This document shows, piece by piece, positions 44,972 through 54,422 of a stretch of DNA of 64,000 bases; within the stretch, counting starts at the first letter, position 1, and every line of letters begins with the position of its first letter. A program made the position numbers and the translations under genes. The stretch is from Rhizobium etli 8C-3 (GTDB lineage Bacteria; Pseudomonadota; Alphaproteobacteria; Rhizobiales; Rhizobiaceae), in assembly GCF_001908375.1 (NCBI RefSeq), contig NZ_CP017242.1, forward strand, positions 124,001-188,000, in the 5' to 3' direction. The notes beneath the pieces were generated by a model. That model searched no databases, was not told the DNA's origin, and saw only the letters and a program-made list of their open reading frames with translations.

Positions 44972-45886
44972 ATGACCAAATGGACGAGCAAGAACATTCC
45001 ATCCCAATACGGTCGTACAGCGGTCGTAACCGGCACCGGAGGATTGGGCTACGAGGATGCGCTGGCCCTGGCTCGAGCCGGTGCAAGTGTCGTGATCGCC
45101 GGGCGCAACCCGCGGAAGGGCGCCCAAGCCGTCTCCGCGATCAAGCAAGCTGTTCCTGGCGCACAAGTGCGATTTGGCAAGGTGGATCTTGCCAACCTCG
45201 CTTCCATCGCGGCGTTCGCCGAGCAACTCGCGCGGGAGCAGGACAGCCTCGACCTTCTGATCAACAATGCTGCCGTCATGACCCCGCCGGAGCGGCGCGT
45301 GACCAGCGACGGATTCGAGCTGCAGTTCGGCACAAACTATCTCGGCCATTTTGCCCTTACCGCACATTTGCTGCCGCTGCTGAAGGCAGGCCGGAACCCA
45401 CGTGTCGTGACCGTCGGCAGCGTGGCGGCGCGGAGTGGAGCGATCAATTTCGACGACCTGCAAGCCGAGCGCGGCTACAAGCCGATGCTGGTTTACAGTC
45501 AGTCGAAGCTCGCCTGCGTGATGTTCGCGTTCGAATTGAGCCGGCGCAGCAAGGCGGGCGGATGGGGCGTCGAAAGCCTGGCGGCCCATCCAGGCATCTC
45601 GGGTACCGGTCTGATCCCGAATGGACCTGGGTGGTGGAGTGTAGCCGGGATGCTTCGTCTCCTCCTGTGGTTCCTGTTCCAACCCCCGTGGCAGGGCGCA
45701 CTGCCCACGCTCTACGCGGCGACCGGTTCGGCAGCGCGCGACGGCGCCTACTACGGGCCTGACAGGCTGGGCGGGACGCGTGGCTATCCGACCGAGGAGA
45801 AGCCTCCCAAGCAGGCGCTCGATCGCTCAGTGGCCGCGCGCCTCTGGGACGCGTCTCAGGAACTGACGAACGTGACGTTCGTGTGA
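44972..45886 (+). CDS. SDR-family oxidoreductase (paralogue 3)
   Basis: A 304-residue SDR starting MTKWTSKNIPSQYGRT, with TGTGGLGYEDALALARAG, VVIAGRN, INNAAVMT, active-site YSQSK, and the shared ending GTRGYPTEEKPPKQALDRSV to QELTNVTFV. The frame is open from 44843, but the shared start is at 44972. Elements I here and H before the neighbour indicate separate promoters under the same control. The tandem arrangement points to local duplication. Confidence 0.92.
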   Translation: MTKWTSKNIPSQYGRTAVVTGTGGLGYEDALALARAGASVVIAGRNPRKGAQAVSAIKQAVPGAQVRFGKVDLANLASIAAFAEQLAREQDSLDLLINNAAVMTPPERRVTSDGFELQFGTNYLGHFALTAHLLPLLKAGRNPRVVTVGSVAARSGAINFDDLQAERGYKPMLVYSQSKLACVMFAFELSRRSKAGGWGVESLAAHPGISGTGLIPNGPGWWSVAGMLRLLLWFLFQPPWQGALPTLYAATGSAARDGAYYGPDRLGGTRGYPTEEKPPKQALDRSVAARLWDASQELTNVTFV

Positions 45887-46000
45887 AACGGCGTCGAGCG
45901 TGCTCCCACGTCTCGGCCGTCTCGCCCGTTGGGGCTGCATCGTAGCGGTCGAAATCCCGCCTCAGCACCAGGAAATCAGAGATCACCGCCCAATGGCTGC

Positions 46001-46441
46001 TCAGAAGGATTGTGCATCGACGGCCCTAATATATCGCCGCGGCGACAGCCCCATAACACGGGTAAAAGCCGTGTTGAATGCGTTCTCGGATTCGTAGCCG
46101 ATAGCGCGCGCAATACGCGCCAGCGTTTTGCTGCCAGTCTCAAGCCGTTCGGCAGCGAGCATCATTCGCCAGCGCGTGAGGCATGCGACCGGCGTCTCTC
46201 CCGTTTTTTCGCGGAAACGTCGTGCAAAAACGGTTCGTGACATGCCTGCATGTGCGCCTGCATGTGCGGCAAGTTCTTCAAGCCTACAACCATGTCCCGG
46301 ATCGGCGTGGATTGCCCGGATGGCGGCGCCCCCCTGAGGGTCGGCCAAGGTCGCGAACCAGCCGATCTCCACGCCGGATTGCTGCGACAGGTAAAGGCGA
46401 AGCGTCTGCGCCAGCATGATATGCGCAAGGTGCAGCCCTGA
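46001..46441 (-). pseudogene. AraC-family (cupin type) regulator, C-terminal relic
   Basis: The minus strand carries the end of a cupin-AraC regulator: HLAHIMLAQTLRLYLSQQSG, FATLADPQGGAAIRAIHADP, the first helix-turn-helix (LEELAAHAGAHAGMSRTVFA) and the second (ARIARAIGYESENAFNTAFT). The N-terminal cupin half is replaced, at about 46441, by DNA of an oxidoreductase relic reading the other way. Confidence 0.75.
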
Positions 46442-46449
46442 CGCGCCGA

Positions 46450-46965
46450 GCACCGATCCAGCCCGGCTCCACCGTGCTCGTGAATGGGGCGACTGGCGCT
46501 GCCGGCGGCATAGCCGTGCAGATCGGGGCGCGCGGATCATAGCGGTCGGTCGCAGCCGCGAGCGGCTGGACCGGCTCGAAGTAGAAGGGCGCATACCGCT
46601 CGACGCCGATCCGACGAGGCACTGCGGGCGGAGTTCGACCGCGGCGTCGATAGCGTGCTCGATTTCCTTTGGGGGAGCCTGCCACCCGGATCATCGCGGC
46701 CGCAACGCAAAATCGCGGTTCCGGAACGGGCGAACCGAGAGTGCGTTACGTCCAGCTCGGCACGGTTGCGGGTGACGATATCTCTCTCCGTGGCGGTGCT
46801 ATCCGAGGTTCGGGGCTGGAATTGATGGGCAGCGGCATCGGTAGCGTCGCCATCCGGGAGTTGTTGGCCGGCGCGCGCGAGCTTCTGATGGAGACGAACA
46901 AGGCTGGACTCGACGCGCCAGTCACTACGCTGCCGCTAGCTGCCGTAGGCGAAGCTTGGTCGGGC
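46450..46965 (+). pseudogene. Zinc-type alcohol dehydrogenase / quinone oxidoreductase relic
   Basis: The plus strand shows the Rossmann part of an MDR protein in several frames: PGSTVLVNGATGAAGGIAVQ, then RIIAVGRSRERLDRLE, and VRYVQLGTVAGDDISLRGGA to PVTTLPLAAVGEAW. The N-terminal catalytic domain is absent and at least two frameshifts are present. It ends by running into the epimerase gene on the other strand. Confidence 0.75.
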
Positions 46966-46979
46966 TCATCTGATGTTCG

Positions 46980-47894
46980 CTATGTGCTCTGCCCGGCGGT
47001 GGCAGCGAAGTACCCTGCGTTTATGATGTCGGCCAAAAGTCCGGGGCCCGTGGGGTTCCAGTGGAGGCGGGCTCGTGTCCAATCGCTTGAGGCTCGCTGG
47101 CCAATGGAGGCGAAGCCGAAGAACCAGTCGAAATGATCCTGCGCTTCCACCACGGATAGCGACACGCACGGAGTACCGAGACCTTTCGCAATCGCTTCCG
47201 CGATCTCCCGGAACGGAATGCCCTGTTCGGCCACGGCATGATACGTCTCAGCGCTCGCGCCGCGTTCGACAGCGAACCGATAGGCGCGAGCGGCATCGCC
47301 CACATGCACCGCCGGCCAAACGTTGTGCCCGTCTCCGATATAGGCAGATCGGCCCGTCCGTCGTGCGATGTCGATCAGCATTGGGACAAAGCCATGGTCG
47401 CCTTTGCCATGCACGGATGGAGGCAGGCGCATGATGTTCACCGGGATGCCGCGATTGGAAAGCGCCATGGCCGCCGCCTCAGACGCTCGGGGGTAAGTGC
47501 CTGACGGGGGGAAGGCCGGATCGGCCTCGACGGTGAGAGGACCCGCCGCATCCAAGAAGGCGACGCCCGCTGTGACGATAAATGGCTTTTTCGTGCTTTC
47601 GATAGCTGTCCCGAGCGTCTCGATCGCCGTTCGATCGACCGCGCACGCTTCGGCGAAACGGGAAAAGTCGTGCACGAAGCCTGTATGAATGACGCCATCT
47701 GACGTCCGGGCACCCTGCCGGAGCGTTTCAGGCATTTCGAGATCACCGCGAAGGACCTCCGCACCCATCTTTCCGAGTGTATCGGCGCTGCGGTCGGAAC
47801 GGGCAAGTCCCAGAACCTGATGCCCCTGCGCGAGGAGTTCCCTCACAACGGCTGTGCCAACAAATCCCGTCGCGCCGGTAACAAAAACTTTCAT
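46980..47894 (-). CDS. NAD(P)-binding SDR-type epimerase/reductase
   Basis: A 304-residue protein starting MKVFVTGATGFVGTAVVREL, the G-x-x-G-x-x-G loop of extended SDRs, with LARSDRSADTL, GVIHTGFVHDF, a serine-poor strand (FIVTAGVAFLD) and IMRLPPSVHGKGDHGF. The usual Y-x-x-x-K is replaced by YPRASE, so catalysis may differ, as in NmrA/YwnB-like reductases. ATG 47894 has AGGAG with a 7-nt spacer. It is divergent from the MmyB-type regulator, which is its likely controller. Confidence 0.87.
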   Translation of the reverse strand: MKVFVTGATGFVGTAVVRELLAQGHQVLGLARSDRSADTLGKMGAEVLRGDLEMPETLRQGARTSDGVIHTGFVHDFSRFAEACAVDRTAIETLGTAIESTKKPFIVTAGVAFLDAAGPLTVEADPAFPPSGTYPRASEAAAMALSNRGIPVNIMRLPPSVHGKGDHGFVPMLIDIARRTGRSAYIGDGHNVWPAVHVGDAARAYRFAVERGASAETYHAVAEQGIPFREIAEAIAKGLGTPCVSLSVVEAQDHFDWFFGFASIGQRASSDWTRARLHWNPTGPGLLADIINAGYFAATAGQST

Positions 47895-47959
47895 GGCCAA
47901 TCTCCTTCTTGTCCAAGAGGAGAATATCAGGCAAAATTTATCCTGTTAAAGACGTGGAT

Positions 47960-47973
47960 TTATACGGGTATAA
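47960..47973. promoter_or_regulatory. Palindrome overlapping regulator start
   Basis: TTATACGGGTATAA is a perfect 6-bp inverted repeat around GG. Its last base is the first base of the regulator's ATG, and it lies between two divergent genes. A likely operator. Confidence 0.5.
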
Positions 47974-48803
47974 TGACTGACAGGCTGGATATCATCGATA
48001 ACGGAAATCGCCTCGGATTGTTCTTGAAGGACCGCCGGCAGCGGCTCGATCCCGCAGCGCTTGGTTTTGGAGGCCGTCGTCGCACACCGGGCCTGCGGCG
48101 CGAGGAAGTTGCTCAACGGGCTCATATCAGCACGACATGGTACACTTGGCTCGAACAAGGGCGCGGTGGTGCGCCGTCACCGCGTGTACTGGATAGCCTC
48201 GCCGACGCGCTCATGATGACCGAAGCGGAGCGAGAACATCTGTTCGTTGTCAGCATTGGCCGTCCACCGAAAGCCCGCGCCGCCGCGCGTGATGGCATAT
48301 CTTGGCGACTGCAGCGGTTCCTCGACGCCATGCCTTTGATTCCGGCAACGGTCGCGACCTCAACCTGGGACATCATCGGCTGGAACCGCGCAGCGCAGCT
48401 CGCTCTCACAGACTACGAAGTGCTACCTCCGGGCGAGCGAAACATATTGCTGCGGATGTTTCTCGACCCGGCGACGCGTGCTGCGCAGAGCGACTGGGAG
48501 TCCGTGGCCCGGTTTTTAGTCGCGACTTTTCGGGCGGAAACCGCTCGTGCTGGTGAGGACAGCCGTGCCGAGGAAATCGTCGCCGAGATATCTGAGAAGA
48601 GCAGCGATTTCGCGCGGATGTGGACGGAAAACGACGTGCAGACGACCGGCGAAGGGGCGAAGACGATCCGCCATGCGGTTGTCGGCGAGATAACCTTCGA
48701 GTTCTCGTCTTTTGCGATCGATGGCCGACCGGACCTCAAGTTGATGGTATATAATCCGGCAGGCGAAGCCGATCTGGAAAAGATATGCAAGCTCTGTGGC
48801 TGA
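47973..48803 (+). CDS. XRE-family regulator with MmyB-like C-terminal domain
   Basis: A 276-residue protein: N-terminal helix-turn-helix with the hallmark RRRTPGLRREEVAQRAHIST and TWYTWLEQGRG, then the MmyB-like ligand-binding domain (TSTWDIIGWNRAAQLALTDY, ERNILLRMFLDPATR, and the ending DLKLMVYNPAGE). Such regulators usually repress a divergent NADPH-linked oxidoreductase, which matches the gene at 46980. No SD is visible before ATG 47973, and the ATG overlaps a palindrome, so the mRNA may be leaderless or the true start may lie further in. Confidence 0.9.
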   Translation: MTDRLDIIDNGNRLGLFLKDRRQRLDPAALGFGGRRRTPGLRREEVAQRAHISTTWYTWLEQGRGGAPSPRVLDSLADALMMTEAEREHLFVVSIGRPPKARAAARDGISWRLQRFLDAMPLIPATVATSTWDIIGWNRAAQLALTDYEVLPPGERNILLRMFLDPATRAAQSDWESVARFLVATFRAETARAGEDSRAEEIVAEISEKSSDFARMWTENDVQTTGEGAKTIRHAVVGEITFEFSSFAIDGRPDLKLMVYNPAGEADLEKICKLCG

Positions 48804-49330
48804 GGTCGAGTTGCTTGCAGCTAGAGTGCATCGGAATTTGAAATACACCAGGTGGACGGCTGAAGGAAATGGCCGCTGTCCCTTTGGTTGGTGAGCCAAA
48901 ACAAGCGTTTGAACAAGACGACTCCGACTACCATCAAGAAGATTGGCGGCGTGCCTTCGCAAAGCCGCGGTCGGTCGCAATGAACCGCTGGACCATCGGG
49001 ACGGTCAGCTTCACGGGATCGGCTGCGTGCTGGCCGGTCTCGCGGGCCAGCACTTCGGCATGACCCAGACTCTATGGGGCTGTCTCATGGCCGTGATGTC
49101 TGGTTGCTATGACGATTGTCGAACAAGCGCACGATGACGAGGTTTGCGGTGGCGTTGATCGCCGGGGCGGGCTCGAGCCCGTCCCGGCGATCAACGTCGC
49201 CGAAGGAGGTCTTATACGGATGAACGCTTCCGGCATGTGCGGGATCAGCGCGGTCGTTTCCACCGGCTCGTAGAGGCGGCCATGCTCGGCCGCATACTGG
49301 TCGAGATATTCCTTCAGCGGCTCCGGCTAC
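48804..49330. other. Relic-rich stretch
   Basis: Minus-strand pieces reading RETGQHAADPVKLTVPMVQR (around 49000) and PLKEYLDQYAAEHGRLYEPV (around 49270-49320) look like fragments of real proteins, but I cannot assign them. The second one joins the AraC gene at about 49325, which explains that gene's missing N-terminus. Confidence 0.4.
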
Positions 49331-50206
49331 GTGATCGTCAACCGAACGACACCAACCTTCGACGCTGGCGGCGACTGGGCTGTCCAGCTCGGCGACCAGC
49401 ACAAGCTCATCAAATGTTATGCGGTCGTGTCCGGTGACTGCTGGCTCACCGTCGACGGTGTTGCCGACCCGGTGCGCCTGGTGGCCGGGGATTGCTTCGT
49501 GCTGCCGACTGGTCGCCCCTTCCGGCTTGGCAGCAGCATCGATGGCGCCGCGGTTGGGGCCGGGGAGATATTCCCGGCCGCGCGTAGGGGTGGTGTCGTC
49601 ACGCTCAATATTGGCGGCGGATTGTTTCTTGTCGGAAGCCGCTTCGGTGTGAGAGGCAATCAGGCCGATATGCTGCTAGGCATGCTTCCGCCGATCGCGC
49701 ACATCCACGAACAGCCAGAGCAGGCAGCCCTGCGCTGGTCTGTCGAGCAAATGATGAAGGAGCTGCGAGAAGAGCAGCCTGGCAACGCCCTTGTGGCGCA
49801 GCATTTGGCCCATATGATGCTGGTGCAGGCACTACGTGTGCATCTGGACACCGGCGGCGGAGACCGTGTCGGCGAGCCGCCGATGCAGTACGTGGCGCGA
49901 TGGCGGATGCTGCTTGCCTGCGACAGGCTGGAAAATTCAAGCGATGCCGTGGCGACGATTGCCGCTTCGCTCGGCTATGAATCGGAAAGCGCGTTCAGCA
50001 CGGCCTTCAAACGCGTCATGGGCTGCTCGCCCCGTCAATATGGGCGCTGGCGGAAGGTCGAGCCGGAGACGAGTTCCGTTGCCGCAAGCTCGCTGTCCAA
50101 TGAGCGGCCCGGATACCGATCACGGGAGCCGTCGCATTCAGCACACGATTGCTGTGGCGGCAGCGGGCGGGCGCCTTGCGTCGGACCAAAGGCCTGCACC
50201 AGCTAG
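49331..50206 (+). pseudogene. AraC-family (cupin type) regulator, N-truncated and lacking first HTH
   Basis: The cupin half is recognisable (FDAGGDWAVQLGDQHKLIKC, VRLVAGDCFVLPTGRPFRLG), as are HLAHMMLVQALRVHLD and the second helix-turn-helix (VATIAASLGYESESAFSTAF). Between VHLD and QYVARWRMLL about 35-40 residues with the first helix-turn-helix, present in the 46001 relic, are missing. About 30 residues are also missing at the start. The frame is open, so a product may exist, but DNA binding should be impaired. Confidence 0.7.
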
Positions 50207-50209
50207 CCG

Positions 50210-52411
50210 CTAAGATTGCACGGACACGTCCGTATTGCTGCGCGCGTTTCCGTCGAGGAACGGCAGGCGTGACGTTGGCTGCCCGGTCAATTCCAGGATC
50301 GCGTTTGCGACCGCCGGTGCAATTGGCGCCACTCCCGGCTCGCCCATTCCGGTCGGCCTGCTCGTGGAGGCGATAATGTGGGTTTCGACGACCGGCATCT
50401 CGTTCATACGCAAAACCAGGTAGCGGTCAAAATTGGTTTCCTGAACGATACCGTCCTTTAGCGTGATCGCGCCATAGAGAGCAGCAGACAGACCGAAGCC
50501 GATGCTCCCCTCCATTTGCGCTGCGATCTGGTCGTTTGCGATAACGATACCGCAATCGACGACAGCAACCACGCGGCGGACGATAGGCCGGCCGTCGACC
50601 AATCGCACCTCGGCGACTTGGCCAACGATTGTGCCGAAGGCTTCATGAATGGCGAGGCCCCGTGCCCAGCCGGTTTCAATTGGCGTGTCCCACCCGGCCT
50701 TCAGGCAAAGCTCGTCAAGTACTGCCAGCCGTCGCCTATCCCCCACCTTCTCGTAGAACACACGTCGGTACGCTGCCGGGTCGAGGCCGGCCCGCCGGGC
50801 CAGTTGATCGACGATATGCTCCATCATCAGGGCGGTATAGGAATGACCGACCGAGCGCCATAAGCCGACCACGACCGGAAAAGTCGGGGTGAAGATCTTG
50901 CCATCGACGGTCGAGGCGGTCGAGAAATAGGGCGAGTGGGTGAGCCCTTCGGTCGCCAGAGAGTTCGGCCCAACGGGAAGAAGCGATTGGCAGACGCTGT
51001 GGATGCGCCAGCGCGTCGGAAACCCGTCCGGACCCAATTGAACCCATACACGGTGATGCGACATCGGCCGGAAATAGCCGGATTCTATCTCGTCCTCGCG
51101 GCTCCACATCAGCTTGACGGGGCGGCCATTGGTCCGCTTGGCGATCCGCACACATTCGACGAGATAGTCGGAGCTCAGAACGCCGCGGCGGCCGAATGAC
51201 CCACCGGCCGGTACCACTTCGATGTCGACCTTGCCGGGAATGGTGCGGGCGGCAAACGCGGCATAGACCTGGTCAACCGTCGCCAGATGCGCGCCCGATG
51301 TGATCGAGACGTCCCAGCCGTTCACCTGGGCGACACAGTCGAGTGTCTCCATGGGCGCATGCGCGAGATAGGGAAAGTCGAAGGCGAAATCCGCGACATC
51401 ACCATCGAACGGGACCTCAGGATCGTCGCCCTTGGAATCGAACTCGGCCGGTTCCACATCGCTGCGTCCTGCCGCGATATCGTGATAGTAGCGGACGAGT
51501 TCGTGCGTGGAGCGCGTTTCGGCTTCGCTGTCGTCCCATTCGATGCGAAGCGCATCGCGACCCTTCCATGCGGCAAAGGTCGTTTCGGCGACCACGGCAA
51601 CGCCGGTTTCGATCGCGAAGACATCGACGACGCCCTTGACCTTGCGCGCGTCGGATGCATCGAACCGCGCCAGCGTGCCGCCGAAGCGGGGGCTATGCGC
51701 GACCATCGCGACCAGCATGTCCGGGCGCTGGATGTCCTGCGTGTAGACCTGGGCGCCCGTGCTCTTCGAAAGGCTATCCTTGCGCCGCACCTTGTCGGTG
51801 CCGATCAGCCGATAGTCCGCTGGCCGTTTCAGCACGGGCGACTGCTGTGGTTGCAGGCGAGATGCGTCGGCGAGCAGTTCGACGAAGGTTACGGCGCGGT
51901 TCGAGCCGGGGTGGGATACGACCCCGTCGCGCACCGTGATCGCGCCGATTGGAACGTTCCAGCGAATGGCGGCCGCCTCGACGAACATGGCGCGCGCCGC
52001 AGCACCGGCATTGCGCATCAGGTCCCAATTGGATGCAATGCCGTTTGACGCTCCTGTCATCTGTGGACCGTAGGCGCGAAAATTGCTGCGCGAATCGACG
52101 ACGCGCACTCTGTCCCAATCCGCGTCGAGCTCCTCGGCGACGATCGCGGCGAGACCGGCATGGATGCCCTGGCCCAGTTCCTGCTGCTTGTTGACGACTG
52201 TTACCCAGCCGTCATCGGTAATACGGATGAAGGGTCCGAAAGCGCTGGGCTGCGGATCATCACCGCCGCCTTGCAGGATCGCGCCGGCGACCTGCATCGG
52301 GTTGGTTGCGATGTAGCCGACGACCAGTGCGCCGCCGATCAGCGATCCACCCAGGATCAACCGGCGGCGCGTCATCCGGAAGCGCGATTTCTTTTCGGGC
52401 AAATCGGTCAT
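50210..52411 (-). CDS. Molybdopterin-binding subunit of xanthine dehydrogenase family (IorB-like)
   Basis: A 733-residue protein starting MTDLPEKKSRFRMTRRRLIL, a twin-arginine-type signal with a hydrophobic stretch to about residue 40. It has the IorB-type large-subunit order: two repeats of the molybdopterin domain, including QELGQGIHAGLAAIVAEELD, GSFGRRGVLSSDYLVECVRI, and GMGEPGVAPIAPAVANAI with the catalytic glutamate region. It would hydroxylate an aldehyde or N-heterocycle in the periplasm, passing electrons to the Fe-S and cytochrome subunits upstream. AAGAGG before ATG 52411 sets the start. Confidence 0.9.
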   Translation of the reverse strand: MTDLPEKKSRFRMTRRRLILGGSLIGGALVVGYIATNPMQVAGAILQGGGDDPQPSAFGPFIRITDDGWVTVVNKQQELGQGIHAGLAAIVAEELDADWDRVRVVDSRSNFRAYGPQMTGASNGIASNWDLMRNAGAAARAMFVEAAAIRWNVPIGAITVRDGVVSHPGSNRAVTFVELLADASRLQPQQSPVLKRPADYRLIGTDKVRRKDSLSKSTGAQVYTQDIQRPDMLVAMVAHSPRFGGTLARFDASDARKVKGVVDVFAIETGVAVVAETTFAAWKGRDALRIEWDDSEAETRSTHELVRYYHDIAAGRSDVEPAEFDSKGDDPEVPFDGDVADFAFDFPYLAHAPMETLDCVAQVNGWDVSITSGAHLATVDQVYAAFAARTIPGKVDIEVVPAGGSFGRRGVLSSDYLVECVRIAKRTNGRPVKLMWSREDEIESGYFRPMSHHRVWVQLGPDGFPTRWRIHSVCQSLLPVGPNSLATEGLTHSPYFSTASTVDGKIFTPTFPVVVGLWRSVGHSYTALMMEHIVDQLARRAGLDPAAYRRVFYEKVGDRRRLAVLDELCLKAGWDTPIETGWARGLAIHEAFGTIVGQVAEVRLVDGRPIVRRVVAVVDCGIVIANDQIAAQMEGSIGFGLSAALYGAITLKDGIVQETNFDRYLVLRMNEMPVVETHIIASTSRPTGMGEPGVAPIAPAVANAILELTGQPTSRLPFLDGNARSNTDVSVQS

Positions 52412-52445
52412 GGGCATCCTCTTAATCGGGGTTGGCGCGGCCGGC

Positions 52446-53138
52446 TCATGGCGGGCAGGCGGCACCGGTTTCCAGCCAGGCTTTGATCAGCGCTCCGAAC
52501 TCCGCCTGAGTGCCGGGCACAGGCCTGCGGTTTGCGCCCGGATGCCATGCCCAGCCGACCAGTTCGTCCTCTGTCATGTGGTGGAGCAGTTCTTCTCGCG
52601 TCATGTGCGAGCGTGCGGGATCCAGAAGTTGCCTGCAGATATCGCCGAGCGTCTTGCCCTGCCAGGCCATCTCGATTGGAGCGAGCTTCCAATTGATATT
52701 GCCCGGCACACCGGACGCCTCGAAATTCTCAGCCTGGTGGCAGGTGCTGCAGCGCAGCGTCGACGCGCCACCACCATCAACGCCGCGCGTGACCCAAGGC
52801 GTGTGGGCGCGCATGCCATCTGTCTGCGTTGGCCGATCGGTTCGCGGATGACAGTTCATGCAGCGCGGGTGCTGTATCACGCGACCCACTTCCTCGAACA
52901 GCGCGACCGATCGCGCCCGTGGATCGGCGATCGCATCGAAGTCCGCCGCAAGGCGCAGGCGCTCGATCTCGACAGGCTGCAGCTTGGCCGCGAGCGTCTG
53001 TGTCTGCGGCATGGTACGGGGGTATAGCGCGTAGACAAGGCCGCCCGCACCCACCACCGCGATCAGCCCAAGTAAAGACAAGACGCCAACCTTAAGTCGG
53101 CGACGCCAGTTCCCGAAGGCGGGTGCATGCCAACTCAT
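52446..53138 (-). CDS. Membrane-anchored dihaem-type cytochrome c
   Basis: A 230-residue protein with an N-terminal membrane anchor (about residues 15-38) and two CxxCH haem sites, CMNCH in RVIQHPRCMNCHP and CSTCH in TLRCSTCHQAENFE. It would carry electrons from the Mo/Fe-S dehydrogenase to the respiratory chain. Its ATG overlaps the stop of the 2Fe-2S gene (ATGA), and the Mo subunit starts 34 bp after its end, so the three form one operon. Confidence 0.88.
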   Translation of the reverse strand: MSWHAPAFGNWRRRLKVGVLSLLGLIAVVGAGGLVYALYPRTMPQTQTLAAKLQPVEIERLRLAADFDAIADPRARSVALFEEVGRVIQHPRCMNCHPRTDRPTQTDGMRAHTPWVTRGVDGGGASTLRCSTCHQAENFEASGVPGNINWKLAPIEMAWQGKTLGDICRQLLDPARSHMTREELLHHMTEDELVGWAWHPGANRRPVPGTQAEFGALIKAWLETGAACPP

Positions 53139-53602
53139 GTCGGTATACCGAGTTTCGATGCCGCGTCATGGATTGCCGCACGGATACGGTTGTATGTCGC
53201 GCATCGACAGAGGTTGCCGCTCATGGCCAGATCGATATCGCGGTCGGTTGGTTTCTCGATGGCGCGAAGCAACGCGATCGCACTCATCACCTGCCCGGAT
53301 TGACAGAAGCCACATTGTGGGACGTCGTGCGCAACCCAGGCGTCATGGATTGCTCTCACCTCTGCGCCTTCTACCGCCTCGATCGTGGTGATCCGCGCGG
53401 ATGAAGCCACCTCCAGCGAGAGGGTGCAGGAACGCATCGGCTCGCCATCAACATGCACCGTGCATGCGCCGCATTGCGCAGCACCGCAGCCATACTTCGT
53501 GCCGGTCAGCTTCAACGTATCGCGAAGCACCCAGAGGAGGGGAGTCTCCCCGTCATCTTCGACGTGGTGAACTTGGCCATTGACGGAGATCGCATACGAC
53601 AT
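53135..53602 (-). CDS. (2Fe-2S)-binding subunit of xanthine dehydrogenase family (IorA-like)
   Basis: A 155-residue protein with the two iron-sulphur clusters of this family. The plant-ferredoxin-type cluster uses GTKYGCGAAQCGACTVHVDG and a later Cys (RSCTLSLE). The second uses QCGFCQSGQVMSA and GNLCRCATYNRIRAA. Length is typical for IorA. ATG 53602 (MSYAISVNGQ) is preferred over 53608. Element J lies about 65 bp upstream, in the same orientation, and puts the operon in the AraC regulon. Confidence 0.93.
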   Translation of the reverse strand: MSYAISVNGQVHHVEDDGETPLLWVLRDTLKLTGTKYGCGAAQCGACTVHVDGEPMRSCTLSLEVASSARITTIEAVEGAEVRAIHDAWVAHDVPQCGFCQSGQVMSAIALLRAIEKPTDRDIDLAMSGNLCRCATYNRIRAAIHDAASKLGIPT

Positions 53603-53608
53603 GAACAA

Positions 53609-54347
53609 CTCTCGGGATTTCAGCTATTTTCGCTTGAGAGACTATTCCTGTCCCGCTTAGACGAATACACGCAATCCTTCAAATAAATTGCCCATTCCTA
53701 CAAATGCGTGATTGGCCGCTCAGCGGACGAAAAGTGCACGGCGTATCTGGGGACCTGCCGCGATGGTGCACCTGGGCTGGAAGAAATTTCTGATCCACCA
53801 CCAACTGGAGCGGGTGAAGGCGACGCATCTAAAGGATCTGGAAGCCGCCCGGTATCAGGCCGACGTCTGAGGGCGCCGAAAGCCTTGCAAGGAAGAAGTC
53901 TGCGTGCATAATGTACTCCGTTGGGCTATGATCGTTTCATCACAAAACGATGGAGCAAGCTGATCTGCCTTTTCTCGCCTCGTGAGCGACAAGTGCAATT
54001 GGTCCACAAATCTAGGGCCAGGACCTTAGTCAACATTGACTAGTTGTCGCTGCTCCGTAATTTCGCGGTATGCCAGTGCTCGATCTCCGCAAGAGCGTTG
54101 GCGAGCCGGGGGCCGGGGGAGTGTGGACCCTTCGGTCGCCGATCCGTTTTGGCGACAGACTGCACTCCAGCATCTTTAAGCAAAAGAACCTGCGGCAACG
54201 ATTCCTACGCTTTCCGATCCTGACCTATTCGTAACTCACGCTTTGCACTCGTCTTAGTAGACCTCCGCCCTGGACGTCAGACACGTGTACGAATACATCG
54301 GCCCCACCGTTCTCTGGCGTGATGAAGTAGTCGGTCAAATCGCATCC
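53609..54347. other. Spacer with element J, no gene assigned
   Basis: Apart from element J, a 36-codon frame from 53763 (MVHLGWKKFLIHHQLERVKA) is protein-like but unsupported. No other feature is seen. Confidence 0.4.
53667..53702 (-). promoter_or_regulatory. GGCA-N17-GGCA element J (divergent second half)
   Basis: Minus strand: TGTAGGAATGGGCA, ATTTATTTGAAGGATTG, then CGTGT in place of GGCAT. The first half and central TTTG are good; the second half is poor. It is 65 bp upstream of the Fe-S gene. Confidence 0.5.
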
Positions 54348-54422
54348 TTAGCGCAGGCCGAAGAAACCCAGCACCGCGAGGACGATGACGATCGCGTCAA
54401 CCAGCCAGATGATATTGTTCAT
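54348..54422 (-). CDS. Very small membrane protein, 24 aa
   Basis: ATG 54422, with GGGAGAAG 7 nt before it, opens a 24-codon frame: MNNIIWLVDAIVIVLAVLGF then FGLR. It is one hydrophobic helix with a short basic end. Many alphaproteobacteria carry such one-helix peptides of 22-26 residues ending L-G-F-x-G-L-R. Function unknown. Confidence 0.6.
   Translation of the reverse strand: MNNIIWLVDAIVIVLAVLGFFGLR

Noticed and set aside
51287..52048. 253-codon open frame on the plus strand
   Set aside because: Antisense to the molybdopterin subunit; no recognisable domain.
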